In this document: positions 1-10,989 of the stretch, piece after piece
Layout: each line of letters begins with the position of its first letter
Numbering within the stretch: the first letter of the stretch is position 1
From: Lantana camara
Taxonomy: Eukaryota; Streptophyta; Magnoliopsida; Lamiales; Verbenaceae
Reading direction: 5' to 3'
Assembly: GCA_037501455.1 (NCBI GenBank)
Contig: CM074865.1
Coordinates: 6,893,001-6,957,000, forward strand
DNA: 64,000 nucleotides
Notes under the pieces: generated by a model
What the model saw: the letters and a program-made list of their open reading frames with translations, nothing else
Database searches by the model: none
What the model was told of the DNA's origin: nothing
Program-made: the position numbers and the translations under genes

Positions 1-623
1 TCTTCGGAGTCTGAATTCACCACGCTTGTTGCGTAAAATTCTTCAGATTCAGTGTTTTCATCATCAGTATCTATATTTAAGACATATTCAAATTCATTGA
101 AAATATTTTCATGATGCTCGTATAGAGATTGTATCTGATTTAGATACTTAGTTCTTTCAAATATATCGTCTGTTTCTTTATATCTTAATTTCCAATGTTC
201 GATAATTTCTTTATAAGCTAAGAAATCTTTTTGTCTTTTTTCTTTTTCTATATCTATGGTTAAGATATGTTCGTGAAATTTTTTTGATCCCTTAAACAAA
301 GTTGTTTTAATTTTGTCATTACTTTCTTGAATGACAATGCTTTTGTTTTTCCCAAGTAAGTCTTTTTTGACTAAATCTTCCATAATTTGTTTTGTTTTTT
401 CAGGTAGGTCGATATTTTCGATCCTACCTATTTTAAAAAGATCATCACTTATAGTATCAGTCAACGTATATAGACGGTTTGTCAAATCTACTAAATAATT
501 TAACGTTTTGCCTATATTAGTAACATTATACTCTCCATCAACCATATGCATTGTATGACCACAGGTTCCTGAAAGCGTAGATCCTAAACAATAAAACTTT
601 GTATTTTCTAATTGATTATCCAT
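1..623 (-). CDS. Unclassified intron-free ORF, truncated at window edge
   Basis: From an ATG at 623-621 the minus strand stays open for 207 codons to the left edge, so the 3' end is missing. The protein starts MDNQLENTKFYCLGS, is rich in Lys, Glu, Ile and Asn, has a charged middle part with coiled-coil-like spacing, and becomes very acidic at the truncated end (about residues 186-207, many Asp and Glu). I see no signal peptide, membrane segment or motif I can name. Codon use is strongly AT-rich and there is no intron. It sits beside the broken end of a CAD-like pseudogene, so it may belong to an inserted element. An acidic, intron-free frame could be the start of a retroelement or endogenous pararetrovirus protein, but no diagnostic motif (zinc knuckle, protease, primer-binding site) is visible. 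A plain host gene is also possible. Confidence 0.5.
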   Translation of the reverse strand, partial: MDNQLENTKFYCLGSTLSGTCGHTMHMVDGEYNVTNIGKTLNYLVDLTNRLYTLTDTISDDLFKIGRIENIDLPEKTKQIMEDLVKKDLLGKNKSIVIQESNDKIKTTLFKGSKKFHEHILTIDIEKEKRQKDFLAYKEIIEHWKLRYKETDDIFERTKYLNQIQSLYEHHENIFNEFEYVLNIDTDDENTESEEFYATSVVNSDSE

Positions 624-964
624 ACAGGACCTCACCTTATAACTCTAGTCTAGTCTTTACTAATCCACTATACCTAATCAGGTTAAACGGATCTGAAATT
701 AAGACCTGACTATCAATGTTATAAGTCTCTTGGCTTAGAAAACAAATAACTCAATGTTTAGGACTATATTCAAGGAATAAAAATAGTGGGGCTAAAATAT
801 AGTTTTTAGAGAGTTGATAGACTAAATAAAAAACATCGACTGTAAAATGAATTTTGAATTCCGCTTTTGGAATAAGCGGAAAACACCACTTTTGCAATAG
901 AATTCAATAGTACACCAATTATGCACTATGAGAATATTTTAACACTATAAATACAAAATGCCCT
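624..964. other. AT-rich leader upstream of the edge ORF
   Basis: AT-rich sequence without a supported gene. It would be the 5' region of the minus-strand ORF. A short palindromic stretch around 858-885 (gaattccgctt / aagcggaa) could fold. Clear similarity to intron 1 of the second CAD-like copy begins only near 965, so the junction between foreign sequence and CAD-derived sequence probably lies here. Confidence 0.35.
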
Positions 965-1739
965 CAGATCTCACAAGTTTCTTTATCGAAACTCGAAACC
1001 GAATCAAATGCATCAGAACAGCGTATATCTAAAAAACAATACACAACACACATTGAAGACTACATTTTTATTAGGGGGAATTACATTTAGGTACCCTGAG
1101 GTTTGCCCTAATTAGAAATTAGTCCCTCTTGTTTCGAAAATACATACAGGTCCCTAAAACACTGTTTCATTTGAGGTCCCTGGACGCCGTTAGCGTTCCG
1201 TTAATTTTGATAGGACTACATTGTTGATGTGATTTAGTTAAGGGGTCGTTTTGTAAGAAAATTCATAGTTCAGGGACTTTTTTGTAATATTTTTCGGAAA
1301 TTCAAATGTCAAAATTAACGGAACCCTAACGGCGTCCAGGGATCTCAAATGAAACAGTGTTTTTAGGGACCTGTATGTAATTTTCGAAACAAGAGGGACT
1401 GATTTGTAATTAGGGCAAACCTCAGGTACCTAAATGTAATTCCCCCTTTTTATTAAATAAAATGTAGTAATTAATTCATGGAATATACAAATATTATTAT
1501 AAATGTAAATAAAAATATTTTACCCGGGAACAATAGGGTACATGGTATGATGGTAATGCCTCAATCATTCTTGACAAAGTTGAGATTACTGTGGCAAATT
1601 CCACAGTAAAGGATTTGATGGTGACGTCATTCTCACCATTTTCTCTCCTCTTGAAGGTGTAGGGTCCGATCTTGGCCGTCGGATCATGGGCGGCCCAGCC
1701 CGGAACTGTCATCGTGTGGTTGGGAGTTGCCTCAACCAT
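965..1739 (-). pseudogene. CAD: Truncated CAD-like pseudogene, exon 1 and part of intron 1
   Basis: The minus strand from 1739 encodes the N-terminus of a zinc-dependent medium-chain alcohol dehydrogenase of the cinnamyl alcohol dehydrogenase family (MVEATPNHTMTVPGWAAHD...). The matching exon of the second copy is 32687-32479. After the VTIK segment one base is missing relative to that copy, so the catalytic-zinc motif YCGICHTDLH is read out of frame. A further 8-bp insertion lies just before the exon end, and the CCC-GG|GTAA donor context is kept. Intron 1 follows and is interrupted by a MITE (1074-1446). No sequence matching exons 2-6 is present to the left, so the rest is lost or outside the window. 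Similarity to the second copy also extends upstream of the ATG to about 1811. Non-functional. Confidence 0.8.
1074..1446. mobile_element. Foldback MITE with 9-bp target duplication (Mutator-like)
   Basis: This 373-bp element has long terminal inverted repeats. The left end begins GGGGGAATTACATTTAGGTA and the right end is its reverse complement, and the arms stay paired almost to the centre. It is flanked by perfect 9-bp repeats TTTTTATTA at 1065-1073 and 1447-1455. The second CAD-like copy has the same flanks with one TTTTTATTA and no insert (near 32100), which is a natural empty site. A 9-bp duplication fits Mutator-like transposition. The superfamily is an inference. Confidence 0.88.
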
Positions 1740-2522
1740 TGGAGAAGATGAGTCTGGAGATTAATGAAGCTTTATTACTGCTTAATAATGCAGGATTAGT
1801 AGAAGAGAGAAGTCCCTATATATATACATATATAGTTAATTATCTATTCCCACATAATTAATTAAATTCGTCTTTTTCTCTTACTTTTGACTTTAGATTA
1901 ATTTAGAAGGGGGAATCCACGCTTAGAGATATAATCTTGTTAGAGATAGTTTACTTTATTATAAACGAATGTATTAGTAATTTAATAATATACCAATTTT
2001 TATATTTACTAGAATATTGTAAGAGCCCTATGTTATTGGCAAAGCCGTCCAAAAAAATATAAGAATACACTATGTTATTTAACAACTCTAAGAATGAATT
2101 TTTAATTAACTAGAATAATCTGTTATAGTAAATAAATTAAATTAGATATCTAACAAAATTTTAACATGATCATATTAAATCCAACTAGATAATAAATCAA
2201 GAAAGTAAATATTTTCTTAGTTAATATTAGAGTTGTTAAACAATTAGATATGTTTTCGAGCCACGAGATATGAACGTCTAATTATTAATTACATGTTTGG
2301 CTCACGTTTACGAATTTTATATAAGTGTACATTTAGTGCAGATAATTTTGTGTTTATCGAATAATCGAACATAAAAAATTGTGACAAATACAAGACTATT
2401 GATTTAATCGAAATAACGGGTTACAATCTCTATTTTTCTTGTCTTATTCTTCTTTTAATTTTCGATTTTGAAGGTCTTTGGACTTGATTATGAATTAAAC
2501 ATCTTGAGTTTGAATAATATCA
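1740..2522. other. CAD-copy upstream region and AT-rich intergenic sequence
   Basis: From 1740 to about 1811 the sequence still matches the region upstream of the second CAD-like copy, with a TATA-like run around 1818-1835. The rest is AT-rich without genes. Around 2030-2240 there is a repeat-like stretch (accctatgttat, caaagcc, gagttgttaaa) that shares short blocks with 63100-63260, possibly an old MITE family. Confidence 0.4.
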
Positions 2523-2720
2523 TGTTGACAGAGATAAGAATGGAAAATATTAGAATCCCTTGTAATTAGGAAAGAAGTTGACATACCAATCTTAGCTGAT
2601 ATTATAGGGATTTCTCTTATTAATTCCTACGTCTCTGTAACATTAGGTCACACAGAAATATTCAGTAATGAAGTCACAATATTCAATTACGTCAATTATG
2701 CTTTTATGTTCAATCTATCA
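2523..2720 (+). repeat. Copia 5' LTR
   Basis: A 198-bp direct repeat of 7304-7501, with TG/CA ends. It is immediately followed by the primer-binding site at 2721-2733. Confidence 0.92.
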
Positions 2721-2792
2721 TGGCATCATAGCCACACGATCTTGAGGATCGGTGAGTGGCATCATCATCTGCCGTACAACTAACCGGACATC

Positions 2793-5700
2793 ATGAGCGA
2801 CGAGGAGGTTTCGTCACCGGCACTGTCCGAGGCGGCAACTGTTCTATCCCAGCAGATTGCAAAAATCCTGCAACAACACAAAAACCAACCCCAATCAAAT
2901 TCCGATGGTCAAGTAACTATCGATCTAAAACTAAAAAACAACAACTACGTTCTATGGGCAAGAATGCTCGAAATTGCCATCGGTGCGCGAGGACGCCTCA
3001 GCCATCTAACCGGGCATCCAGCACCACCGACAGAAACAGACGAATCATACCAGTCCTGGAAGCAACGAGATCTCCAGGTCTTTGCTTGGATTACTCAAGC
3101 AATCGAACCACCAATTGTTACCCAATTCATACACTACCCAACATCAAAGGATCTCTGGAAAGGGCTATCGGTCACTTACCAATCCGGTGAAGATAGCTTG
3201 CAAATCTTCGATTTAATGACTCGGGCGGACAGAATCAATCAAGAGTCACATACCTTGGAAGAATATTATAGCATTAGCAAGAGCATCTGGGCAGAAATCG
3301 ATCGCCGGAGACCGAATCCGATGAAATCACCGGACGATATCCTCAAGTTTACCCAGATTCAAGAAGAACACCGTCTCTTCAAGTTTCTTTCTGGATTGAA
3401 CTTCGAGTATGACTCGATTGTAAGGGAAATACTCCGAGAGACACCCACACCCTCAGTTGACGCTGCCTACGCCATAGTCCGTCGGGAAGCCACCCGGAAA
3501 GTCATTCTTGGACCACCAGCAGCCTCCACAGGCACAGTCCCATCATCGGGTATAGGGCTGGGTTGGCAATACAAGGGACAAAAACTCAAGGACCGAATCG
3601 TAGACCACCACGACGGACAGATCCGGCCAAAACCGATGCCGAGTGTGACTACAATGGAAAAAAGGGCCACCTTGAGAAAGATTGTTTTGAAATCATCGGT
3701 AATCCGGAGTGGTGGGATTTTGGCCGACGACAAGAACTGGAGAAGGGACAGAATAGGGGCGTCGCAGCCGCCATCGCCAGCCCCGCCAAAGAAGATGAAC
3801 GGCGGACGGCAACGGCGGCCATGATTGTCGGTGTCGAGAGAGATGCAGAAAGGGCGACCCGAAATCAGACCCAGACAAATGACTTGGCTGCGCACCAAAA
3901 TGAGAAATGGAATCCAAGTATAGGGCAAGGGAGAGTTAAATTACTCTCTTGCCCCCCCAGTCATAATGCCTCTATTTTTTATGTTAATACTCCTGTTAAT
4001 ACGTCTCCCAATCAGTGCTCAGTGAATGCCTCTTTAAATGTTATGGATAATTGTACAAAAAATTCCAGAAGGATTTTTGACTGTGGTGCTACAGATACAG
4101 TCACTTATGACCCGAATGATATAATTTCTGTGCAAAACCCTCAGAAACACAACTTACAAACTGCTAGTGGTCAAGAAGTTGGTGTAGTGGGAGGGGGAGT
4201 CATTGTTGTTACCCCAAATCTTAAACTGTCCAATTGCCTTGTTATTCCTTCGCTGTCTAATAAATTATTGTCCATTAGTCATGTAACAAAGGAACTCAAT
4301 TGTACAGTTGTAATGTATCCCACTTTTTGTATATTGCAGGATATCCGTTCGAGGGAGGTAATTGGGCGTGGCACTGAAAGAGATGGCCTATACTATGTTG
4401 ATGAGGTGATCTGAGAGGGGTGAACCTTGATGGAAAGAGGGGTTGATGACAAACAGAGTTAGTTGTGGCATCGTCGCTTGGGCCATCCTTCTGAAGGTTA
4501 TCTTAAAAAGCTTTTTCCTCAGTTTTCTAGTAATCATTTATCTTGTGATACTTGTGTTTTAGCTAAGAGCCACAGACAATCGTTTTTTTCTGAATAATAC
4601 TCGGGTTGACACCCCCTTTTTCATTAATTCACTCTGATGTTTGGGGTCCCGCTCCGGTTGTTGGGGGAGGGGGTTTTCAGTATTTTGTGCTTTTTATTGA
4701 TGATTGCACACGCATGAGTTGGATTTATCTTTTAAAACACAAGTCAGAAGTATTTGATAAATGTGTCCACTTCTATCACATGATTAAGACCCAATTTAAC
4801 ACCCAAGTTAAGATCCTTCGGTTCGATAATGGGAGGGAATTTCTATCTCAGAAATGGGAATCTTTCTTTTCTGAACATGGGCTTATTCATCAAACCACTT
4901 GTCCCCATGCACCTCAGCAAAACGGGGTCGCTGAAAGAAAAAATCGAACTCTCTTAGAGATCACCCGGGCACTCATGTTGGAGTCTTTTGTCCTGTCTTC
5001 CTTTTGGCCCGAAGCTATTACCACTACCACCTATCTTACCAACCGCCTACCCACTAAAATTCTAAGCTTCCGCACTCCACTCCAAACCTTGAGTGATTAT
5101 ACTAAGATTCCCCCTGCCTTAGCTCTTACACCACACATCTTTGGTTGTTCAGTGTTTGTTCACATCCCGAAACCAAATCGCACTAAACTTGATCCTTGTG
5201 CTGAAAAGTGTGTTTTTGTGGGATACGGGGTCCACCAAAAGGGGTACCGCTGCTATAATCCTAAAACCAAACGCATGTTTGTCACAGCTGATTGTGACTT
5301 TGTTGAAACTGAGTACTATTATCTTGCACCTACCCATTCTATTGTTCCGGGGGAGAGAGAGACACAAAGGGATCCACTAGAATGGTTATGTGCCTTACCT
5401 TTGACTGAGCCACATGGTCCGCCCCCTCTACCTACCTCAAGCCATCCAGATGTGCACGACCCAGGTATATCTTCCTCGGCAGGTATCCCAGAGGTTAGTA
5501 CTGTTGATTTGCCTGTTATGAGTACTACTGCTGTTAATAATGATAGTACATGTGATATTGAGGGTACAGATGAAACTCAAGAGCAGAGGTATGTACTTCC
5601 ACCACGAAGCACTCGTGATATTCCCCCGAGACGGTATAGTCCGGAAAGAGAGACTAAATCACAAAGATATCCAGTGATTAATCTAGTCAGGGAGAGTCTG

Positions 5701-7296
5701 ACTAATCTGACTAACCCTGCCAGAGCCTTTGCAGCAATCATTTATACAGATATCGTGCCACGTAATGTGGAAGAAGCAATGCAAGTACCAGAATGGAGAG
5801 AAGCAATGAACACTGAAATGAGTGCTCTAAAAAAAGAATGGAACTTGGGAGAAGTGTCTACTTCCGTCTAATAAGAGGTCTGTTGGATGTAGGTGGGTTT
5901 ACACAGTCAAGAGAAATGCTGATGGGTCGATTGAGGGGTACAAGGCTCGATTAGTAGCAAAAGGGTATACTCAAACCTATATATGGAATTGATTATGCAG
6001 AAACTTTCTCCCCGGTTGCCAAGATTGACACAATACGGGTCTTATTCTCAGTTGCAGCAAATTTGGGTTGGCCACTTCATCAGTTTGATGTCAAGAATGC
6101 CTTCCTTCACGGTGATCTGACAGAAGAGATGTATATGGAGTGTCCACCAGGGTTCTCTCACGAGAGGAACTCAAGAGGTATGCCGTTTGAAAAGGGCATT
6201 ATATGGGTTAAAACAATCTCCAAGAGCATGGTTTGGAAGGTTCACGGTTGCGATGAAACGGCATGGGTACGAACAGAGTAATTCAGATCATACTTTGTTT
6301 TTAAAAAGAAGAGGAGGAAGGATCACTTGCCTCATCATAAACGTGGATGACATGGTTATCACTGGAGATGATGTTGAGGAAATGAGAGATCTTCGAAAGA
6401 ATTTGTTTGAAGAATTTGAAATGAAGGATTTGGGACACCTGAAATACTTTCTTGGGATTGAGGTTATGAGGTCAAACCAGGGGATTTACATCTCGCAAAG
6501 GAAGTATGTTCTGGACCTTCTGGCAGAGACGGACATGTTGGACTGTAAACTAGCTGATACGCATATGATCACCAATCATGGGTTGAGAATTGTAGAAGGA
6601 GTCGAGGAAGCAGATCAAAGGAGATACCAATATTTTGTAGGAAAACTCATTTATCTGTCACATACCCGACCTGATATTGGGTATGCAGTGGGAGTGGTTA
6701 GTCAGTTCATGCATAAACCACAAAAAGATCACATGGAGGCAGCCATGAGAATCTTGAGGTACCTAAAGGGTCCACCAGGTACCGGAATTCTGTACAAAAA
6801 GAATGAGCATCTGAAAATTGAGGCGTACAAAGATACAGATTAGGCGGGAAATTCCATAGATCGGAGATCAACCTCAGGGTACTTTACATTTGTTGGGGGA
6901 AATCTTGTCACTTGGAGAAGCAAAAAACAAAAGGTTGTAGCACTTTCAAGTGCTGAGGCGGAGTTCAGAGGGATTGCAAAGGGGTTATCAGAAGTGTTAT
7001 GGCTGAGGAAGTTAATGACAGAACTTGGATTCCAGCCAGTCGGGGCATGTACTTTAAGATGTGACAACAAGGCTGCAATACAGATATCTGAGAATCCTGT
7101 ACAGCATGATCGAACAAAACATGTGGAAGTCGACCGGCACTTCATCAAAGAGAAATTGGATGGCGGGATTATCTCTTTACCATTTGTGCGATCGGAGGAC
7201 CAACTTGCTGACATTCTCACAAAAGCTACTACCAACAGGATGTTTCATGGTGTTCTGCGCAAGTTAGGCTTTGGATGTCCCCCCGACCTAACTTGA
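2793..7296 (+). pseudogene. Copia gag-pol polyprotein, disrupted
   Basis: Gag begins MSDEEVSSPALSE at 2793 and carries the copia Gag region (residues about 45-240, ...NNYVLWARMLEIAIG...). The frame shifts near 3560-3640. The next frame has a zinc knuckle CDYNGKKGHLEKDC, in which the second Cys is Asn, and a protease site DCGATDT in place of the usual DSGATDT. Stops follow at about 4412 and before LWHRRLGHPS (about 4460). Integrase is open from 4606 to 5871 (HSDVWGP, DNGREF, PQQNGVAERKNR). Reverse transcriptase continues in other frames ([12 protein letters not shown] near 6090, NVDDMVITGD near 6345). RNase H has a TAG at 6841 where Trp of the DADWAGN-type motif is expected, and ends at 7296. 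Several frameshifts and stops make it non-autonomous. Confidence 0.9.
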
Positions 7297-7303
7297 GGGG
7301 GAG

Positions 7304-7501
7304 TGTTGGCATAAATAAGAATGGAAAATATTAGAATCCCTTGTAATTAAGAAATAAGTTGACATACCAATCTTAGCCGATATTATAGGGATTTCTCTTA
7401 TTAATTCCTACGTCTCTGTAACATTAGGTCACACAGAAATATTCAGTAATGAAGTCACAATATTCAATTACATCAATTATGCTTTTATGTTCAATCTATC
7501 A
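7304..7501 (+). repeat. Copia 3' LTR
   Basis: A direct repeat of 2523-2720, preceded by a polypurine tract at about 7294-7303. It ends CTATCA before unrelated AT-rich sequence. Confidence 0.92.
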
Positions 7502-7708
7502 AAAACATGTCGGGAACACCTTATGTGCTTTTCTAGTTTTGTCTTATGGGAGGTTTAATTAATGGGATTTGATTAGGAAATTAAGAAAATAAAGTTGAAA
7601 ATTGTTTTTCCAATTTGTATTCCCGCCACGTAGAGATGTTCAATCATGCATGAGTGCAAGAATAAGTCAGTACATAATGATATGTATTTGCATACTTAAT
7701 TAGTAGAA

Positions 7709-8054
7709 GGGAAAATTGTGATTTTTATATCAACTCACCTTACTTCGTAATTTTGATACAAAAAGTTTTTTGGTGAAAAAATAATTTATAACTATAAAAG
7801 TTCGCAATTTCATATATTATTTAACTCGAATAGATATGATCCGCCGGCAAACCCACTCGGAGCTCACAAAACCCGTTTCGTGGAAAATTCTTCAACGGAC
7901 ACGTGGAGATCCGGTGGGTCATATCTAACTATTTGACTCAAATAGTGCATGAAATTATGTACTTTTAGAGTTATAGATTAATTTTTTCACTGGAAAATTT
8001 TTTGTTACAAAATTACGAGTTAGGATGAGTTAGTATACCAAAAATGCAATTTCC
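7709..8054. mobile_element. Foldback MITE
   Basis: The left arm (GGGAAAATTGTGATTTTTAT...) and right arm (...AAAAATGCAATTTCC) are imperfect inverted repeats extending about 150 bp each. Shared inner blocks are CGTAATTTTG, GTGAAAAAATAAT, ATAACTATAAAAGT and CATATCTA/TAGATATGA. The flanks (ttagtagaa and ttagtgaaa) look like a diverged 9-bp duplication. It lies between the Copia 3' LTR and the UPF0496 gene. No coding capacity. Confidence 0.65.
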
Positions 8055-8255
8055 TCATTAGTGAAAAACAGGATGAGATTCGATCAAGGCCACAAGCAAG
8101 AATGATAGAACTCTATAATTTTACTCCTATGAATTAAGAGAATGAAAAAAATGACTTCAAAGAATATAAGGCATCTCAATCGCCTTCTCCTACAAAGAAT
8201 TCGAACTACTAACTACAAATGTTTCGTCAACACCAACAACATGGATTCATCAAAC

Positions 8256-9287
8256 TTATCCATTAGTTTCTCTCGCAAGCAGCCTTCTTGATCGATTTAT
8301 ATCTAGAAAACACAAGTAAATCTGCTTCTCCAGCTCTTCCAGCTCTTCAACAAAGCAAGAATCATGCGTTTCAAACTCCTTAACCACTTCCCTCACCATC
8401 TCAATCTTCCCTTTCCTAACACAAATATCCGCGATGAATCTCCGATGTTCCATCTCGTCGTACAACCTCCTCACGAGCCGGCTAATTGTGCCGAAGTCAT
8501 TCATCATTATATACACTCCCCTTGCTACAATATCCAACTTTCTTGCTAGCCCTTGTAGCCATTTTTCGTTCAACTTTTGCCCGGTGATCCGCCTGTTTCT
8601 CTTCATCATCGAAAACCCTAAAGAACCTAACATTTGTCCCGGCGCCGCCATAACCACCACCATTGAGTGCATAGCTAGGATCAATAGAACTACGGCCAAT
8701 GCACCGCATCCTATTACTAGAAAACTAGCCATGCTCTTCTTTACAACCCTAATGAACTTTGCCCTCCACTTGGTCTTTCTACATTTTGATGTCAACTTTT
8801 GAAGTAAAAGTTCATGCTCTTTGTGTAATTCTTGAAAACTTCGAGGACCCGTTGGTGAGAAAGGGTTTCCTTGCTTGGCGAACCAGGCAAGATTTCTGTA
8901 CACCATGTTGCAATAGTCGTGGGTCCATTTTTTACAGTCAGGCGCTCGTTTGATCAGCTTCATCACATTTTTCACCGCGCGGTAGCTTCTTCGCGCTTCA
9001 TGGATTTTAGTCAAGAGGGATTCACATGTTTGACTCGCTTCTAGGGTAACTTGGAGGTAATTGGCCAGAAACTGATGATGATTCGAGGTCTCGATCATTG
9101 AAATTAGGGTTTGTTGATGGGGTTCTAGAAAATGTTGATGGTGTGAAAGAGAAGAGGAAGGACCCTCATCAAGATTCGTTGCTATTTCAAGGTGCCCACT
9201 TTGTACTTTCTCGCAGATTTCTATGTAAGACTTTGTCCTAAAGGCTTCTTTGTATTCTTCATTCACGTTTGCAGTAGTCTTGCTCAT
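8256..9287 (-). CDS. UPF0496 (DUF677) family protein
   Basis: The 343-residue reading frame belongs to the plant UPF0496/DUF677 family, recognised by NVNEEYKEAFRTKSY near the N-terminus (residues 7-21), the helical middle part (LTKIHEARRSYRAVKNVMKLIKR, about 92-114) and WTHDYCNMVYRNLAWFAKQGNPF (121-143). A hydrophobic segment at about 186-228 suggests one or two membrane passes and is typical of the family. The C-terminal third is helical (RRLYDEMEHRR...). The molecular function of the family is not established. I chose the ATG at 9287; the same frame extends upstream to 9323 only through a GTG, and possible acceptor sites (ggatcag, gcag) at about 9330-9336 mean a short upstream coding exon cannot be excluded. 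The frame is intact and this is probably a working host gene. Confidence 0.85.
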   Translation of the reverse strand: MSKTTANVNEEYKEAFRTKSYIEICEKVQSGHLEIATNLDEGPSSSLSHHQHFLEPHQQTLISMIETSNHHQFLANYLQVTLEASQTCESLLTKIHEARRSYRAVKNVMKLIKRAPDCKKWTHDYCNMVYRNLAWFAKQGNPFSPTGPRSFQELHKEHELLLQKLTSKCRKTKWRAKFIRVVKKSMASFLVIGCGALAVVLLILAMHSMVVVMAAPGQMLGSLGFSMMKRNRRITGQKLNEKWLQGLARKLDIVARGVYIMMNDFGTISRLVRRLYDEMEHRRFIADICVRKGKIEMVREVVKEFETHDSCFVEELEELEKQIYLCFLDINRSRRLLARETNG

Positions 9288-9323
9288 CAAGCGATCCCCT
9301 TCTTCGTGTTCATCTCCTTTCAC

Positions 9324-10051
9324 TTGTCTGCCTGATCCAACAAATCAATGAAACATAAAAAGAATTAGAGTTTAACAAACCATGAACTCCATTTCAAGAA
9401 CCTTAAAACCCTCAAGTCACAAATTAAGACCCTTGAAGAGAGATCTCTCCAGATAGAAAGGAGAAACCTTTTCTGGGAAATTTGAGCTTGGACCATGTAA
9501 TTGTCTTCATGACAATGATCTTGAGAGAATTCAAGGATGAGGAAGATAGCAATCCCTGTATATATATGTATGTATAGCTTTAATTCACGTTTGATTTGAA
9601 TTTGAATTAAGAAAACTTGCACTTCTCCAAAACAAGAAACTATGTATATATATAGCTAATCACACATACACCTCTCGTCAAGCATGATATATATAAGTCT
9701 GCTTGTGGCTTTAATTTGATGGCGTCGCTTACACGTTTAAATTCTCTACGTGTAAACTAACCCTAGCTTGGTTCTATGAATCAGAGGCAATCATATGTCA
9801 CTTATGCATAGTTGCAGATGATTAAGGCCTTTAATTATTAGCTCATTTCATCGTTCAAAAAAGAAGCTTTTTCTAAGTTTTATCCTTATCTATTATTATT
9901 ATTATTATCATTATATCATGTTTATAATTATATTAATTGTCAATAAAGTGATAAATATTATTGAAAGTAAGTAAAGAATTAAGAACAAAATCCATATCGT
10001 TAATACGGTTGGCTCAAATGGTTAATGAGTTTATTTTCCGGCACAAGATAT
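9324..10051. promoter_or_regulatory. Upstream region of the UPF0496 gene
   Basis: Probable promoter and 5' UTR for the minus-strand gene. Several TATA-like runs occur at about 9560-9570 and 9640-9660. An ATT microsatellite lies near 9890-9910. No other gene is supported here. Confidence 0.4.
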
Positions 10052-10066
10052 CGAATTCTAATCCCA

Positions 10067-10171
10067 ATTTTTTTTTTTTTTAACACACACACCCCAAGTG
10101 GCCAGAGGGATTCGAACCCGGATATTTGCCTTCGAGAAAGAATCTTCAGACTACTTGGCAATCCCTGTTGA
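10067..10171 (-). mobile_element. SINE (tRNA-derived) with perfect 15-bp target duplication
   Basis: Read on the minus strand, the element has a tRNA-like 5' part (A-box-like TTGCCAAGTAGTCTGAAG), a B-box-like GGGTTCGAATCCC and a terminal A-tract (plus-strand T-run at 10067-10081). It is flanked by CGAATTCTAATCCCA at 10052-10066 and again at 10172-10186. Related copies are at about 53430-53530 and 53665-53780. Confidence 0.85.
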
Positions 10172-10186
10172 CGAATTCTAATCCCA

Positions 10187-10989
10187 CTTGAATGTGTGAG
10201 AGTAAAAAAAAAAATAAAAAAAAAAAAAACACCATATTTTTCGTGCAATCACATTCTTTTCTTTCTTTACATTATTTTATTTTTGTAAGAGTTTAGTCTC
10301 ACGTTTTGGGTAGACTTTAATTTTTGAAAACCCCATGGCGCGACGCGGCATAAACAACACTTCCGATTTATTTATTTATTTATTTATTTCTTAGGTAATA
10401 AGTGTCTGACACATAAATATTTTAGAATTTCAAAATTTCAGCTTCGCTTTTCTAGAAAATTAATTTGGATTACTATATATAGATAAATTTTATTTTACAA
10501 AAGTATTAATTTGTTGATATAGATTAATTATCCCTATAATTATTGATATTCATCTAATAATAGGAGCACTAGTCCTATTAATTAAGAAGTGATTAAGGTA
10601 TTAAAAACGTGATCCATTGCTAATGGAGTGGATTAATCTCCAAAACGAGTTAATATGTGAGAATTTGTTACGAGAAATGGATTTAAACTTTAAAGACTTG
10701 CTAAAAAGAGGAAATAAATTAGGCAGAAATAGATAATTACTTAATTATTGTGGGACACGGTTTCTAAATCGTACAAACAACTCAGTGAGTAATTTGACGC
10801 TACGAGTTCGTCTTCTAACTTGGACCCTACGTTAATTGCTTAGGAGACATGAGTTTGTGTCTGCATATTCTTAGCCATGAACCATGACTACAAGTATTAA
10901 AATCCTCATAAATATCTCAATTTCATCAAAGACAAACTATAACTTTAGATTTATATATAGGTTTATTTACACGTGATTATTTTGTATTT
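10187..10989. other. AT-rich intergenic sequence
   Basis: No gene is supported. It contains an A-rich run at 10206-10230 and a TTTA repeat (about 10368-10388). Confidence 0.4.

Larger units (their letters stand above)
2523..7501 (+). mobile_element. Degraded Ty1/copia LTR retrotransposon
   Basis: A full-length but decayed Copia element of 4,979 bp. The 198-bp LTRs (2523-2720 and 7304-7501) both run TGTTG...CTATCA and differ at 7 positions by eye, about 3.5%. A primer-binding site similar to initiator tRNA-Met complement (TGGCATCATAGCC) directly follows the 5' LTR at 2721. A polypurine tract (GAGGGGGAG) precedes the 3' LTR. Gag, protease, integrase, reverse transcriptase and RNase H follow in the copia order but are broken. 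The 5-bp flanks (tatca on the left, aaaac on the right) do not match, so no target duplication is visible. That fits recombination between elements or flank decay. Confidence 0.93.

Noticed and set aside
5141..5380. Extra small frames inside the Copia integrase region
   Set aside because: They overlap the recognised integrase frame in another phase and resemble nothing.
9365..9622. 85-codon open frame upstream of the UPF0496 gene
   Set aside because: Low complexity, no recognised similarity, and it lies in the probable promoter/5' UTR.
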